DNA of 64,000 nt from Oceanicola sp. 22II-s10i (GCF_002210105.1 NZ_AQQU01000006.1:62001-126000), one strand, 5' to 3'; numbered from the stretch's first letter, positions 43,105 to 53,283 are shown. Program-made: numbers and translations. Notes: generated by a model not told the origin, from the letters alone.

Positions 43105-44505
43105 ATGACCGACCAGATCGTCACCCGTTTCGCCCCCTCTCCGACCGGCTACCTGCACATCGGCGGTGCCCGGACGGCGCTGTTCAACTGGCTCTATGCC
43201 CGTGGCCGGGGCGGGAAATTCCTGTTGCGGATCGAGGACACGGACCGCACCCGCTCGACCCCCGAGGCGACGCAGGCGATCCTCGACGGGCTGGCGTGGC
43301 TCGGCCTCGACCACGATGGTGAACCCGTCAGCCAGTTCGAACGCGCCGACCGCCACCGCGAGGTCGCGCTGCAGATGCTGGCCGGAGGACATGCCTACAA
43401 GTGCTTCGCCACGCAGGAGGAAATCCAGGCGTTCCGCGATCAGGCCAAGGCCGAGGGCAAGTCGACCCTCTACCGCAGCCCGTGGCGCGACGCCGATCCC
43501 GCCACCCATCCCGACCTGCCCCACGTGGTGCGCCTGAAGGCCCCGCAGGAGGGCGCGACGGTGATCGCGGACCGCGTGCAGGGCGACGTGACGATCCGCA
43601 ACGACCAGCTGGACGACATGATCCTGCTGCGGTCCGACGGCAATCCCGTCTACATGCTTGCGGTCGTGGTGGACGATCACGACATGGGGGTGACGCACGT
43701 GATACGGGGTGACGACCACCTCAACAACGCCGCGCGCCAGATGCAGATTTACCGCGCCATGGACTGGCCCCTGCCGGTCTATGCCCACATTCCCCTGATC
43801 CACGGGCCCGACGGCAAGAAGCTGTCCAAGCGGCATGGCGCGCTCGGCGTCGAGGAATACCGCGACATGGGCTATCCGGCCGCGGGAATGCGCAACTACC
43901 TCGCCCGCCTCGGCTGGAGCCACGGCGACGATGAATATTTCACCGATGCGCAGGCGATGGAGTGGTTCGATCTGGACGGCATCGGCAAGGGCGCAGCGCG
44001 GTTCGATTTCAAGAAGCTGGAGCATCTGTGCGGCCAGCACATCGCGGCGACCGAAGACGGTGCGCTGATGGACGAACTCGAGGCGTTTCTGGCCGTCACC
44101 GGCCAGCCCGCCCTGACCGGCGCGGCGCGCGACCGGGTGCGTGAAGCGATGCCCTTCCTCAAAGAACGGGCGAAGACCCTGCCGGAACTGCTTGAAAAGG
44201 CGCATTTCGCAACGACCGAGCGCCCGATAGAACCGGATGAAAAATCGGCAAGTGCATTGGATGTGCAGGCACGCACATGGCTCTCGGAATTGACGCCGCA
44301 CCTGCGAGATGCTAGCTGGTCGAAAGACAAGCTGGAGGACGTACTGAATGGGTTTGCCCAGGACAGGGAAACCAAATTCGGCAAACTGGCGGCCCCTCTG
44401 CGTGCCGCTCTGGCAGGACGTTCCGCCACCCCCAGCGTTTTCGACATGATGATTGTACTGGGCAAGGATGAAACCCTCGCCCGCATCTCCGACGCCGCCG
44501 CCTGA
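43105..44505 (+). CDS. gltX: Glutamyl-tRNA synthetase
   Basis: 466 residues from the ATG at 43105. Class I hallmarks: [20 protein letters not shown] (HIGH-like H-I-G-G), [30 protein letters not shown] and the KMSKS-like [12 protein letters not shown] (about 240). The C-terminal anticodon-binding part is complete. It charges tRNA-Glu and, in many alphaproteobacteria, also tRNA-Gln for amidation. Confidence 0.96.
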   Translation: MTDQIVTRFAPSPTGYLHIGGARTALFNWLYARGRGGKFLLRIEDTDRTRSTPEATQAILDGLAWLGLDHDGEPVSQFERADRHREVALQMLAGGHAYKCFATQEEIQAFRDQAKAEGKSTLYRSPWRDADPATHPDLPHVVRLKAPQEGATVIADRVQGDVTIRNDQLDDMILLRSDGNPVYMLAVVVDDHDMGVTHVIRGDDHLNNAARQMQIYRAMDWPLPVYAHIPLIHGPDGKKLSKRHGALGVEEYRDMGYPAAGMRNYLARLGWSHGDDEYFTDAQAMEWFDLDGIGKGAARFDFKKLEHLCGQHIAATEDGALMDELEAFLAVTGQPALTGAARDRVREAMPFLKERAKTLPELLEKAHFATTERPIEPDEKSASALDVQARTWLSELTPHLRDASWSKDKLEDVLNGFAQDRETKFGKLAAPLRAALAGRSATPSVFDMMIVLGKDETLARISDAAA

Positions 44506-44589
44506 CATGGCAGCGCGGAATTAACCGACGCGCAAGGCGCGACAGATACGAGGCCGGGACACCCGGCAGGCAACAGAGGAAGGAAGAGA

Positions 44590-45885
44590 ATGGCGGATAC
44601 GAACAAGAAAGCAACGCTGACGATCGGCAACGAGAGCTACGATCTTCCGATCCTGTCCCCGACCGAGGGCCCGGACGTCATTGACGTGCGCAAGCTCTAC
44701 GGTCAGGCCGACGTGTTCACCTACGATCCCGGCTTCACCTCGACCGCGTCCTGCGACAGCGCGATCACCTTCATCGACGGCGACGAAGGCATCCTGCTGC
44801 ACCGCGGCTACTCGATCGACGAACTGGCCGAGAAATCGCATTTCCTCGAGGTCTGCTACCTCCTGCTCTACGGGGAACTGCCGACCGCCGCGCAGCTCGA
44901 GGATTTCGAGAGCCGGGTGACCAACCACACCATGGTGCATGAACAGATGCACCGGTTCTTCACCGGCTTCCGTCGTGACGCGCACCCGATGGCGATCATG
45001 ACCGGCGTGGTCGGCGCGATGTCCGCGTTCTACCACGACTCTCTGGACATCCACGATCCGTGGCACCGCGAGGTCGCCTCGATCCGCCTGATCGCCAAGA
45101 TGCCGACCATCGCGGCGATGGCCTACAAGTACTCGATCGGCCAGCCTTTCGTGTATCCGCGCAACGATCTGGACTTCGCGTCCAACTTCCTGCGCATGTG
45201 CTTTGCCGTTCCGGCGGCCGAATACCAGGTGAACCCGATCCTGAGCCGCGCGATGGACCGGATCTTCACCCTGCACGCGGATCACGAACAGAACGCCTCG
45301 ACCTCGACGGTGCGTCTGGCGTCCTCCTCTGGCGCGAACCCGTTCGCCTGCATCGCGGCCGGCATCGCCTGCCTCTGGGGCCCGGCACACGGCGGCGCGA
45401 ACCAGGCGGCGCTGGAAAGCCTCAAGGAAATCGGGACCGTCGACCGGATCGACGAATACCTCGCCCGCGCCAAGGACAAGGACGATCCGTTCCGTCTGAT
45501 GGGCTTCGGCCACCGGGTCTACAAGAACTTCGACCCGCGCGCCCGCGTGATGAAACAGTCCTGCGACGAAGTGCTGGACCTGCTGGGGGTCGAGAACAAC
45601 CCGATCCTCGCCGTCGCGAAGGAAGTCGAGAAGCGCGCGCTGGAAGATCAGTACTTCATCGACCGCAAGCTGTTCCCGAACGTCGATTTCTATTCGGGCA
45701 TCATTCTGGAGGCCATGGGCTTCCCGACCTCCATGTTCACGCCGATCTTCGCCGTGTCGCGGACCGTCGGCTGGATCACCCAGTGGAAGGAAATGATCGA
45801 GGATCCGGCAATGAAGATCGGCCGTCCGCGCCAGCTCTATACCGGCCCGTCGCAGCGGAAATACGTCGAAGTCGAAAACCGCTGA
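44590..45885 (+). CDS. gltA: Citrate synthase
   Basis: 431 residues, preceded by AGGAAGGAAG. Type II citrate synthase hallmarks: [39 protein letters not shown] with the catalytic [40 protein letters not shown] and the catalytic D in [10 protein letters not shown]. First step of the TCA cycle. It follows gltX by 84 bases and ends in a strong terminator. Confidence 0.97.
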   Translation: MADTNKKATLTIGNESYDLPILSPTEGPDVIDVRKLYGQADVFTYDPGFTSTASCDSAITFIDGDEGILLHRGYSIDELAEKSHFLEVCYLLLYGELPTAAQLEDFESRVTNHTMVHEQMHRFFTGFRRDAHPMAIMTGVVGAMSAFYHDSLDIHDPWHREVASIRLIAKMPTIAAMAYKYSIGQPFVYPRNDLDFASNFLRMCFAVPAAEYQVNPILSRAMDRIFTLHADHEQNASTSTVRLASSSGANPFACIAAGIACLWGPAHGGANQAALESLKEIGTVDRIDEYLARAKDKDDPFRLMGFGHRVYKNFDPRARVMKQSCDEVLDLLGVENNPILAVAKEVEKRALEDQYFIDRKLFPNVDFYSGIILEAMGFPTSMFTPIFAVSRTVGWITQWKEMIEDPAMKIGRPRQLYTGPSQRKYVEVENR

Positions 45886-45904
45886 TCGACGCCGATACGC
45901 AACG

Positions 45905-45931
45905 AAAAAGGCGCCTCAGGGCGCCTTTTTT
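45905..45931 (+). terminator. Intrinsic terminator of gltA
   Basis: AAAAAGGCGCC-TCAG-GGCGCCTTTTTT: a perfect 6-bp GC stem extended by A/T pairs, with a T run. Confidence 0.92.
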
Positions 45932-46031
45932 CATTCCTTCGGCACCAATTGCGCGTCCGGAAAATCACTGTCTCCTTAGACGCAACAATTCCATCACGAT
46001 GCTATTTGGCGGCGGATGAATTCATTTCTAA

Positions 46032-46871
46032 ATGGGCCAGGTTTTCCTTCTGGGTGGCACCATGATCATCGCCTTTCTCGCGCTTATCGGGCTGAGCGCA
46101 TTCATTTTCATCGGCAACGACAGCGGCGGTGACGACGATACCGAAGTCGCCGAAAAGGTCGAAGGCACCGAGGACAACGACATCCTCGTCGGCACCTCGG
46201 GGATCGACCTGCTGACCGGTCTCGGCGGCGACGACGTCCTGCTGGGTCTCGAAGGCGACGATCAGCTGGACGGCAATGCCGGTGGCGACGCCATCCTTGG
46301 CGGCAAGGGCGACGACCTGCTGCAGGGCGTCACTGGCGACGACGTTCTGGTCGGCGGCCGTGGCGAGGACACGCTGGACGGCGGTGCGGGGGACGACCTC
46401 CTGGTAGGGTCCGACGGGATCCGCGACATCGACCTGGCCAACGACATCATCGCGGCGCAGCAGACGCAGGACGTCAGCGACCTGCTGGATTCCGACAAAT
46501 ACGTCGTCGCAACCCGCGATTTCGGCGAGGCGGACCTGCTGCTCGGCGGTGCGGGCGAGGATGCGCTGATCCTTGGCGCCAACGACACCGGCACCAGCGG
46601 CGAGGGCGAGGATCTGGTCATCGTCGGCGACTGGATGAACACCGATGCGGGCCACGCGGTTGTGACCGATCTGCGCGACGCCACGACCTCGGGCGACATC
46701 CTGATGTTCGAATACGATGCCTCGGGCCCTGCCCCGATCCTGTCGCTGGAACATGACGACGCTGAGGGAGTTTCGAACCTCTTTGCCGACGGCCGGCTGA
46801 TCCTTCAGGTGCAGAACGCGCCCGGCGCGGCCAGGCTTCAGCTGAGCGAGATCGCGATGGCGGGCTACTGA
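46032..46871 (+). CDS. RTX-like calcium-binding protein with N-terminal membrane anchor
   Basis: 279 residues. Residues about 10-30 (TMIIAFLALIGLSAFIFIG) are one membrane segment. Calcium-binding nonapeptide-type repeats follow (about 48-135): TEDNDILVGTSGIDLLTGLG, GGDDVLLGLEGDDQLDGNAG, GGKGDDLLQGVTGDDVLVGG, GRGEDTLDGGAGDDLLVGSD. A second short repeat lies at LLGGAGEDALILGANDTG (about 172). The C-terminus lacks an obvious type I secretion tail. The anchor is unusual, since most RTX proteins are fully exported. Convergent with a Hint-domain gene 16 bases away. Confidence 0.82.
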   Translation: MGQVFLLGGTMIIAFLALIGLSAFIFIGNDSGGDDDTEVAEKVEGTEDNDILVGTSGIDLLTGLGGDDVLLGLEGDDQLDGNAGGDAILGGKGDDLLQGVTGDDVLVGGRGEDTLDGGAGDDLLVGSDGIRDIDLANDIIAAQQTQDVSDLLDSDKYVVATRDFGEADLLLGGAGEDALILGANDTGTSGEGEDLVIVGDWMNTDAGHAVVTDLRDATTSGDILMFEYDASGPAPILSLEHDDAEGVSNLFADGRLILQVQNAPGAARLQLSEIAMAGY

Positions 46872-46887
46872 CGCGGCCGCGGGCGGG

Positions 46888-48048
46888 TCAGGCCAGGATC
46901 AAGCTGGGGCTGGCCGCCTGCCCGCGCGCACCACGCCGTTCAAGGCGGCGGACGATCCCGCGCATGTCGCGGCCCGAGGCCAGCGGAACGGCCGGATGCA
47001 GGGACATGGCCCCCGGTGTGAGGTCCGGAAATATCATGGCGATCTCAGACTTCTGCCCGGCATCCATCGCCATGAACGCGCCGGGGCCGAGAAACAGGCT
47101 TTCCGTCGGCAGGCCGTTGGCAAAGATCACCTCGTGCCGGTCGAGCAGGACATGCCGGTATGTGATCGCACGGTTCATCCACAACCGCTCGATCCCCGGC
47201 AGAGGCAGGAAGTGCCTTACCGCCGCCAATGCCTCGCGCTGGCCGGTCTGACGTTCCACGATCTTGCCGGTGGTCAGCAGGCGGTGCTGCGGTGACAGGA
47301 CAAGATCCCGTGTCGGCAGGCCGGGTCCGAAGGTTCCCGATGCCACGCGATAGGGCCGCAGTGACGGGTGCCGCTGCAACCGGTCCAGTTCGACCGTCGC
47401 CGCGCCGATCCAGCGGATAGGCTGGGCCCCGTGATCCCGCGTCATCAGCAGGTCGCCGGCCTTCAGCTCCGTGATGGGCCGTTCACCATCGGGGGTCAGC
47501 AGGGCCGCATCGTCCGTGAAGCAGGCCACGAAGTGCAGATCGTTCCGGCTGGCCTGATCCAGACCGGTGTAGTCGTGCTTGACGACACTGGTGATCTGGA
47601 AACTGCGGACGGCCTTGTCGTCCAGCGTGGTCTGGCTGTCGCTGATGGCAAGGAACAGTTCGCCGTTGGTGTCCTGAAAGACCGCGAAGGTCGCGGTGTA
47701 GGTGGTGCCGTCCCAGAAGGTGATCGTCCCATTGACCGCCGCCATCGAGTCGATCCGGGTCGTCACGGTGCCCGCGCCGATGTCGTAGGTCAGCGTGTCC
47801 GGACTGCCCAGATCCGTGTTGTTGCTGGAGACCGACCCGTCATCGTCCTGATCACCGGCATCCCCCGGCCCGTCCCCGATCGGACTGTCCGTTTCGATAT
47901 AGGTCCGCTGTTTGTAAAGCGGGTCAGAGGCCGACCCGTAGGTGCCGATCAGCAGTCCGGGCGTCTCCATGGCCAGGGTGGATTCATTCGTATCCAGATC
48001 GGCCAGATTGCCCAGATAAAGGACGGAAATCGTTACATTAAGTGCCAC
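46888..48048 (-). CDS. Hint-domain protein
   Basis: 386 residues from a GTG at 48048, the start being V-A-L-N-V-T-I-S-V-L-Y-L-G-N-L-A-D-L-D. An N-terminal beta-rich region (about 1-185) has acidic, glycine-rich stretches (GDQDDDGSVSSNNTD). The Hint domain follows: VACFTDDAALLTPDGERPIT with the start cysteine, LKAGDLLMTRDHGAQPIRW, LVLSPQHRLLTTGKIVERQ and HVLLDRHEVIFANGLPTESL. It ends normally with an arginine-rich tail. Self-splicing or attachment by the Hint cysteine is inferred from the family. Confidence 0.85.
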   Translation of the reverse strand: MALNVTISVLYLGNLADLDTNESTLAMETPGLLIGTYGSASDPLYKQRTYIETDSPIGDGPGDAGDQDDDGSVSSNNTDLGSPDTLTYDIGAGTVTTRIDSMAAVNGTITFWDGTTYTATFAVFQDTNGELFLAISDSQTTLDDKAVRSFQITSVVKHDYTGLDQASRNDLHFVACFTDDAALLTPDGERPITELKAGDLLMTRDHGAQPIRWIGAATVELDRLQRHPSLRPYRVASGTFGPGLPTRDLVLSPQHRLLTTGKIVERQTGQREALAAVRHFLPLPGIERLWMNRAITYRHVLLDRHEVIFANGLPTESLFLGPGAFMAMDAGQKSEIAMIFPDLTPGAMSLHPAVPLASGRDMRGIVRRLERRGARGQAASPSLILA

Positions 48049-48175
48049 GGCACATACCCACACCTGCAAGCGGTTCGCTGTATGCGGCAGAATTGGGGCA
48101 AAAGTATGGAAATAGCGTTAAACGGCGCTGAATATCATCCGCGCCGCCAGATTGTCTTCAGTTCGGCGACAGCGA

Positions 48176-48952
48176 TCAGCGCCCCTCGAACCGCGCCGGG
48201 CGCTTCTCCATGAAGGCGACGACGCCCTCCTTGAAGTCGCGGGACTGGCCGCAGGCGCCCTGCGCCTTGCCCTCGGCGGTCAGCTGGGTTTCCAGATCGT
48301 TCTCGAACGAGGCGCGGATGATCGTCTTGACGTGGCGATAGGCCAGCGTCGGCCCCTTGGCGAGATGCGCGGCACGCGCCTTCCATGTCGCCTCGAACTC
48401 GGCATCCGGGGCGTGTTCCCAGATCAGGCCCCAGTCGTCGGCCTGTTTCGCGGTGATGCGATCGGCGAACAGCGCGGCGCCCATGGCCTTGGCCATTCCC
48501 ATCGTGCGCGGCAGCGTCCATGTGCCGCCCGCGTCCGGGATCAGGCCGATCCGGGTGAAGGCCTGCATGAAATAGGCGCTTTCCGTCGCGATCACCACGT
48601 CCGCCGCCAGCGCGAGGTTCGCCCCCGCCCCCGCCGCCGCGCCGTTCACGGCGCAGATCGTGGGCACCGGGCAGTTCACGATGGCCATCAGCATCGGCTG
48701 GTATTCGTCGCGCAGCGTCCGCTCCAGATCCGGGTTGGCGACCGAGGACCGGTCGCTCAGGTCCTGACCGGAGCAGAAGGCGCGCCCCTCGCCCGTCAGC
48801 ACCACGACGCGCGCAGTGCGGCCCGCTTCGCCGACGGCATGGGTGATCTCGGCCCGCATCTGCCCGTTGAGGGCGTTCATCACTTCGGCCCGGCTCAGCC
48901 GGATGACGGCGACGCCGTCGGTGATGTCGAGCGTGATGGTCTGGTAGTCCAT
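48176..48952 (-). CDS. paaG: PaaG-like enoyl-CoA hydratase/isomerase
   Basis: 258 residues from the ATG at 48952. Crotonase fold: ALNGQMRAEITHAVGEAGRT, VLTGEGRAFCSGQDLSDRSS (oxyanion hole), VNGAAAGAGANLALAADVVI and GLIPDAGGTWTLPRTMGM. The C-S-G-Q-D-L and I-P-D-A-G-G motifs match PaaG, which isomerises the ring-epoxide of phenylacetyl-CoA. No other paa gene lies nearby, so the pathway assignment is moderate. Confidence 0.78.
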   Translation of the reverse strand: MDYQTITLDITDGVAVIRLSRAEVMNALNGQMRAEITHAVGEAGRTARVVVLTGEGRAFCSGQDLSDRSSVANPDLERTLRDEYQPMLMAIVNCPVPTICAVNGAAAGAGANLALAADVVIATESAYFMQAFTRIGLIPDAGGTWTLPRTMGMAKAMGAALFADRITAKQADDWGLIWEHAPDAEFEATWKARAAHLAKGPTLAYRHVKTIIRASFENDLETQLTAEGKAQGACGQSRDFKEGVVAFMEKRPARFEGR

Positions 48953-49039
48953 GAAAGCCTCCCTGCCTCGGCGTGGTTGCCGCGCAGTGAAACCCAATTC
49001 CGCAGGATGTGGAAGAGCGACCGGGCGTCAGCCCGTCAT

Positions 49040-49552
49040 TCACTCGCCTAGTATCTCGTCCAGCCGCTTGCGCTCGGCTTCGGACAGATCGCCCTCGCCC
49101 GCCGCGCTGGCCGTGGCGCGGCGGCGGACATAGACCGCGCCGATCCCCAGCCCCGTCACCAGCAGCAAAGGCCCGGCCGCCCAGAGCAGCCAGTTCGCCC
49201 CGCCCATCGTCGGTTTCAGCAGGACGTATTCCCCGTAGCGGTCGGTGATGTAGTCGACGGCCTCTTGATCCGTATCCCCCGCCACCAGCCGTTCGCGCAC
49301 CAGCAGCCGCAGGTCGCGGGCCAGTTCGGCATTGCTGTCGTCGATATTCTCGTTCCGGCAGACGAGGCAGCGCAGGCCCTTGGAGATCTCCCGTGCCCGC
49401 GCCTCGAGCGCCGGGTCATCGAGTATCTCGTCCGGCTGCACGGCCCACGCCGGCGACCCGAGCACGGCCAGCGCAAGGCACAGCCCGCCGATCCATCCTG
49501 TAGGGTGCGTGCTCGCACGCACCGCCCGTCCGATCCGTCCCAGCCACATCAT
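49040..49552 (-). CDS. ccmH: Cytochrome c maturation protein CcmH
   Basis: 170 residues, overlapping ccmF by four bases. Signal peptide (about 1-37, ending in GSPAWA), the redox pair in LRCLVCRNENIDDSNAELAR (about 61-80) and a C-terminal membrane segment WAAGPLLLVTGLGIGAVYV. The L-R-C-x-x-C site reduces apocytochrome c for heme attachment together with CcmF. Confidence 0.93.
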   Translation of the reverse strand: MMWLGRIGRAVRASTHPTGWIGGLCLALAVLGSPAWAVQPDEILDDPALEARAREISKGLRCLVCRNENIDDSNAELARDLRLLVRERLVAGDTDQEAVDYITDRYGEYVLLKPTMGGANWLLWAAGPLLLVTGLGIGAVYVRRRATASAAGEGDLSEAERKRLDEILGE

Positions 49553-51519
49553 TCCGCCGGCACTCCGTCGCCCGCCGCGACCTTGCGCGCACCTGCGGCG
49601 ACGCGGAAGCGGCGGTCGGACAGCGACAGGAACCCGCCGAGCGCCATCAGGATCGCGCCCCCCCAGATCCAGTTGGCCAGCGGTTTGTAGTAGGTCCGCA
49701 TCGCCCAGCCACCGCCATCCTGCGGGTCACCGATCACGACGTAGATGTCGCGCCAGAAACCGATGTCGATCGCGGCTTCGGTCGTGGGCATCCGGGCGAC
49801 GGGATAGAAGCGTTTCTCGGGATGCAGACGCGCGATCTCGGCGCCCGCGCGCGACAGGGTCACGTCGCCGGTGGTCGAGATGTAGTTCGGCCCTTCGACC
49901 CGGCGCACCTGATCCAGCGAAATCCGGTAGCCCGCGATATCGACCGTGTCGCCCAGCTGGACGACGCGGATGTCCTCCGCCTGCCAGGCCAGCATCGCGG
50001 CCACACCAGCCATGGTGACCCCCAGCCCGGCATGGGCCACCGACTTGCCCCAGTCGGCGCGCGGCAGACGCGTCAGGCGGCCAAGGCGGTTGGCCCCGCG
50101 CCCGGTCCGCGACCACAGGTCGACGACCGCACCGGCGACCAGCCACGTGCCCAGCATCAGACCGACGGGTCCGAGCGCCGAACGCCCGGTCTGCATCGCC
50201 CAGCTCAGCGCCAGCACGGCGACGGCCAGCACGGCGGCGGGGACGAGGGCGCGCGTCACGCGGCCCAGCTTGGCGCGCTTCCACGGCAGCATCGACCCGA
50301 ACGGCAGGGTGAGGCCGATCAGGATCATGAAGGGTGTGAAGGCCATGTTGAAGAACGGCTCACCCACCGACAGCTTGCGGTCGAACAGCAGCTCGGCCAC
50401 TAGCGGCCAGATGGTGCCGATGAAGACGACGAAGGCGGCGACACCCAACAGGATGTTGTTCAGCACTAGCCCGCTTTCGCGGCTGACCAGCCCGAAAACC
50501 CCGCGCGACACCAGCGCCTCGGCCCGCCATGCGAAGAGCGTCAGCGCCCCGCCCATGAAGACCGCGAGAATCGCCAGCAGGAAGACCCCGCGTTCCGGGT
50601 CGTTGGCGAATGCGTGGACCGAGGTCAGGACGCCTGAGCGCGTGATGAACGCCCCGACCAGCGAAAAGCCGAAGGCGATGATCGCTAGCAGGATGGTCCA
50701 GGCTTTCAGGCTTTCGCGTTTCTCGACAACGATGGCCGAGTGCAGCAGTGCGGCGGCGATGAGCCAGGGCATGAAGCTGGCGTTTTCCACCGGGTCCCAG
50801 AACCAGAAGCCGCCCCAGCCAAGCTCGTAATATGCCCACCACGATCCGAGCGCGATGCCGATGGTCAGGAAGACCCAAGCGGCCAGCGTCCAAGGCCGCA
50901 CCCAGCGACCCCATGCGGCGTCCACACGCCCCTCGATCAGCGCCGCGACGGCGAAGGAGAAGGACATCGAGAGCCCGACATAACCGAGGTAGAGGAACGG
51001 CGGATGGAAGGCGAGGCCGGGGTCCTGCAGCAGCGGGTTCAGGTCGTGTCCGTCCATCGGCGGTACGGCCAGCCGCAGGAACGGGTTCGATGTGAAGATC
51101 AGGAAGGCGAGGAAGGCCGAGGCGATCATGCCCTGCACCCCCAGCACCCGCGCCTTGAGCGTCGCGGGCAGGTCGGCCCCGAACCACGACACCGCAGCCC
51201 CGAACAGCGCGAGGATCAGCGACCACAGCAGCATGGAGCCTTCGTGGTTCCCCCAGACACCCGTCACCTTGTAGAGCATCGGTTTCAGCGAATGACTGTT
51301 GTTCGTCACCAGCGACAGGGAAAAGTCCGAGGTGACAAAGGCATAGGTCAGCGCCGCGAAGGCGAACCCGACCAGCAGGAACTGCGCGTTCGCCGCCGGT
51401 TCGCCCATGGCCATCAGCCCGGCATTGCGCCGTGCGGCACCGTAAAGGGGAACCGTGGCCTGCACGAGCGCGCAGGCGAAGGCGAGGATCAGGGTGAAAT
51501 GACCGAGTTCAGCGAGCAT
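49549..51519 (-). CDS. ccmF: Heme lyase CcmF
   Basis: 656 residues with about 15 membrane segments. The tryptophan-rich heme-handling motif is WGGFWFWDPVENASFMPWLI (about 232-251), with conserved histidines elsewhere (NNSHSLKPMLYKVTGVWGNH). It ligates heme to apocytochrome c at the periplasmic face. Its stop overlaps ccmH. It is separated from ccmE by a holin/endolysin pair. Confidence 0.95.
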   Translation of the reverse strand: MLAELGHFTLILAFACALVQATVPLYGAARRNAGLMAMGEPAANAQFLLVGFAFAALTYAFVTSDFSLSLVTNNSHSLKPMLYKVTGVWGNHEGSMLLWSLILALFGAAVSWFGADLPATLKARVLGVQGMIASAFLAFLIFTSNPFLRLAVPPMDGHDLNPLLQDPGLAFHPPFLYLGYVGLSMSFSFAVAALIEGRVDAAWGRWVRPWTLAAWVFLTIGIALGSWWAYYELGWGGFWFWDPVENASFMPWLIAAALLHSAIVVEKRESLKAWTILLAIIAFGFSLVGAFITRSGVLTSVHAFANDPERGVFLLAILAVFMGGALTLFAWRAEALVSRGVFGLVSRESGLVLNNILLGVAAFVVFIGTIWPLVAELLFDRKLSVGEPFFNMAFTPFMILIGLTLPFGSMLPWKRAKLGRVTRALVPAAVLAVAVLALSWAMQTGRSALGPVGLMLGTWLVAGAVVDLWSRTGRGANRLGRLTRLPRADWGKSVAHAGLGVTMAGVAAMLAWQAEDIRVVQLGDTVDIAGYRISLDQVRRVEGPNYISTTGDVTLSRAGAEIARLHPEKRFYPVARMPTTEAAIDIGFWRDIYVVIGDPQDGGGWAMRTYYKPLANWIWGGAILMALGGFLSLSDRRFRVAAGARKVAAGDGVPAE

Positions 51520-51600
51520 GGCCTGCTTATATGCACTGGCCGCGATACGTCCAAACGGAATCCCCCGCGCCGCGCGATCACATTGTCGCGGCCCCCGCGC

Positions 51601-52107
51601 TCAGGGTCGCCCCTCGCGCCAGTCCTCGAGCGCGGGATTCAGGTCGGTGTCCGTCTCGGCTTTTGCGGTGTCTGGACCTGTGGCCGGCAACCGCGCGACA
51701 GTTGCCGCGATCTCCCGCTGGAACTCCTGCCCCTTCAACTGGTGCCGCGCGCCGAAGTAGAAGCTGACGATGGCCCCCATCAGCCACCATAACGGCTCAG
51801 GCACCAGTGCCAGCCCCTGCATCCGTTCGGCGAACCACGCGGGTTCCGTCATGGCCGAGATCATCAGCCCGATCGTCCCGAAGGCCAGCAGCGGGCGCGG
51901 CAGTCGGTTCAGCCCGTCGATCAGGATGTCGAACCGGCTGCGCGCCGGCCGGAACTCTGCCGCGAACTGCTCCAGCGCCGCGCCGTGGCTCTCGGCGGCG
52001 CGCTGCGCGCCCGCTTCGGCATTCTCGCGGAACACTTCGACCGTCTCGCGGACCACGTTGCGGCCACCGCCGAACACCGTGTTGAGCGTGCCCTCGATCA
52101 GTCCCAT
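51601..52107 (-). CDS. Holin-like membrane protein (GTA-type lysis gene)
   Basis: 168 residues from the ATG at 52107, which lies within the endolysin gene. Two hydrophobic segments: LLAFGTIGLMISAMTEPAWF (about 73-92) and LWWLMGAIVSFYFGARH (about 104-120). The flanking helices are amphipathic. It resembles the holin that, with a GH108 endolysin, releases gene transfer agent particles in Rhodobacter. Gene pairing with the endolysin supports this; the particle genes are not in the window. Confidence 0.65.
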   Translation of the reverse strand: MGLIEGTLNTVFGGGRNVVRETVEVFRENAEAGAQRAAESHGAALEQFAAEFRPARSRFDILIDGLNRLPRPLLAFGTIGLMISAMTEPAWFAERMQGLALVPEPLWWLMGAIVSFYFGARHQLKGQEFQREIAATVARLPATGPDTAKAETDTDLNPALEDWREGRP

Positions 52108-52712
52108 CCGGCTGTCCTTTCGCGGAAATCGGTCGGGCTCATGTGATAGCGCGGCGCGATGAACTCTTCCGCCCGCCGGATCCAGCCCCCTTTGCGACCT
52201 GCTCGCGTTCGGGCGTATTTCCGGCTGGCCGGGCGGCGGTCGGCGAGGCGGAAGTAATAATTCCGCCGCGCGATCCCGTAGATGTCCGCGAGTCGCCTGC
52301 CCGCCTGCCCCTCCGCCGCGCGCGCCGCGGCTACCGTCTGCTGCCCGATCACCCCATCCACGGCGACCGCTTGGCCCATGTCCCGCAGCACACGCTGGAG
52401 AATGCGGACCGCGTGCGCCCCTGCGTTGACCTGCATGTCGAAGACCGACGCCTGCAGGCACTCCGGCAAACGGTCGATCCCCGGCCTGCGGAAGTAATGA
52501 TCCAGAAAGATCTCCACCGCCCCGGCCCGGTCCAGCGCACGGACGTCAGCGGAATCGACCCGCCCGTCCCCGGTCAGGTCCAGCCCCAGCCGCCGCATGG
52601 TATGGATCGTGACCCCGTGGTTCGTCGCCCCGCCCGGATCGTCGGGATCGTTCACGTAGCCGCCTTCGCGACCCACGATCTCTTCGGCAATGTCCTGAAT
52701 GCTCAACGCCAC
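52098..52712 (-). CDS. GH108-family endolysin (GTA-type)
   Basis: 204 residues from a GTG at 52712 with GGAGG upstream. Lysozyme-like GH108 domain at the N-terminus, with the catalytic E in IVGREGGYVNDPDDPGGATN (about 11-30) and HGVTIHTMRRLGLDLTG. A peptidoglycan-binding-3 type region follows (AVDGVIGQQTVAAARAAEGQ). No signal peptide is visible, so release would need the holin. It overlaps the holin gene by 10 bases. It lies between ccmE and ccmF. Confidence 0.78.
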   Translation of the reverse strand: MALSIQDIAEEIVGREGGYVNDPDDPGGATNHGVTIHTMRRLGLDLTGDGRVDSADVRALDRAGAVEIFLDHYFRRPGIDRLPECLQASVFDMQVNAGAHAVRILQRVLRDMGQAVAVDGVIGQQTVAAARAAEGQAGRRLADIYGIARRNYYFRLADRRPASRKYARTRAGRKGGWIRRAEEFIAPRYHMSPTDFRERTAGWD

Positions 52713-52760
52713 GGCCAGCCCTCCACCTGATGCGGAAAGGCTGGTCAAAGATGGTTAACG

Positions 52761-53213
52761 TCAGCTGTCCTCTGCGCCCGGTTCCTTGTAGACGCCCTGT
52801 TCCTTCAGCGCGTCCACCACCTCTTTCGGCATGTAGCTTTCGTCATGCTTGGCAAGGATTTCAGAGGCTTCGAAGGTGCCGTTCACGTAGCGCCCGGTGC
52901 CGACCATGCCTTGCCCCTCGGCAAAGAGGTCCGGCAGCACGCCCCGGTAGGTCACCGGCACCACGCCGCCGCCATCGGTCACGTTGAAGCTTACGGTCTC
53001 ACCCTGCCCGCGCACGAGCGAACCTGCCTCGACCAGCCCGCCGATGCGGAAGGTCTCGTGTTCGGAGGGCGGTTCAGCCAGCACCTGCGAGGGCGAGCGG
53101 AAGAAGTTGATCCCGTCACGCATCGCATAGCCGATCAGGCCGGTGGAGATGATCAGCGCCACCGCGGCCAGCGCGATGATCTGTATGCGACGCTTCTTCT
53201 TCAAACCCTTCAT
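52761..53213 (-). CDS. ccmE: Heme chaperone CcmE
   Basis: 150 residues. N-terminal basic stretch and membrane anchor (MKGLKKKRRIQIIALAAVAL), an OB-fold (about 45-125) with FRIGGLVEAGSLVRGQGETV and VPVTYRGVLPDLFAEGQGMV, and the heme-binding histidine in ILAKHDESYMPKEV (about 122-135). It carries heme to CcmF. Only ccmE, ccmF and ccmH are present here; ccmABCD must lie elsewhere. Confidence 0.93.
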   Translation of the reverse strand: MKGLKKKRRIQIIALAAVALIISTGLIGYAMRDGINFFRSPSQVLAEPPSEHETFRIGGLVEAGSLVRGQGETVSFNVTDGGGVVPVTYRGVLPDLFAEGQGMVGTGRYVNGTFEASEILAKHDESYMPKEVVDALKEQGVYKEPGAEDS

Positions 53214-53283
53214 GCCGGCCCCCGGTATCCCTTACCGCCTCAGACTAGCAGGGTATGTAAGAGATACATTGATTTTACTCAAT

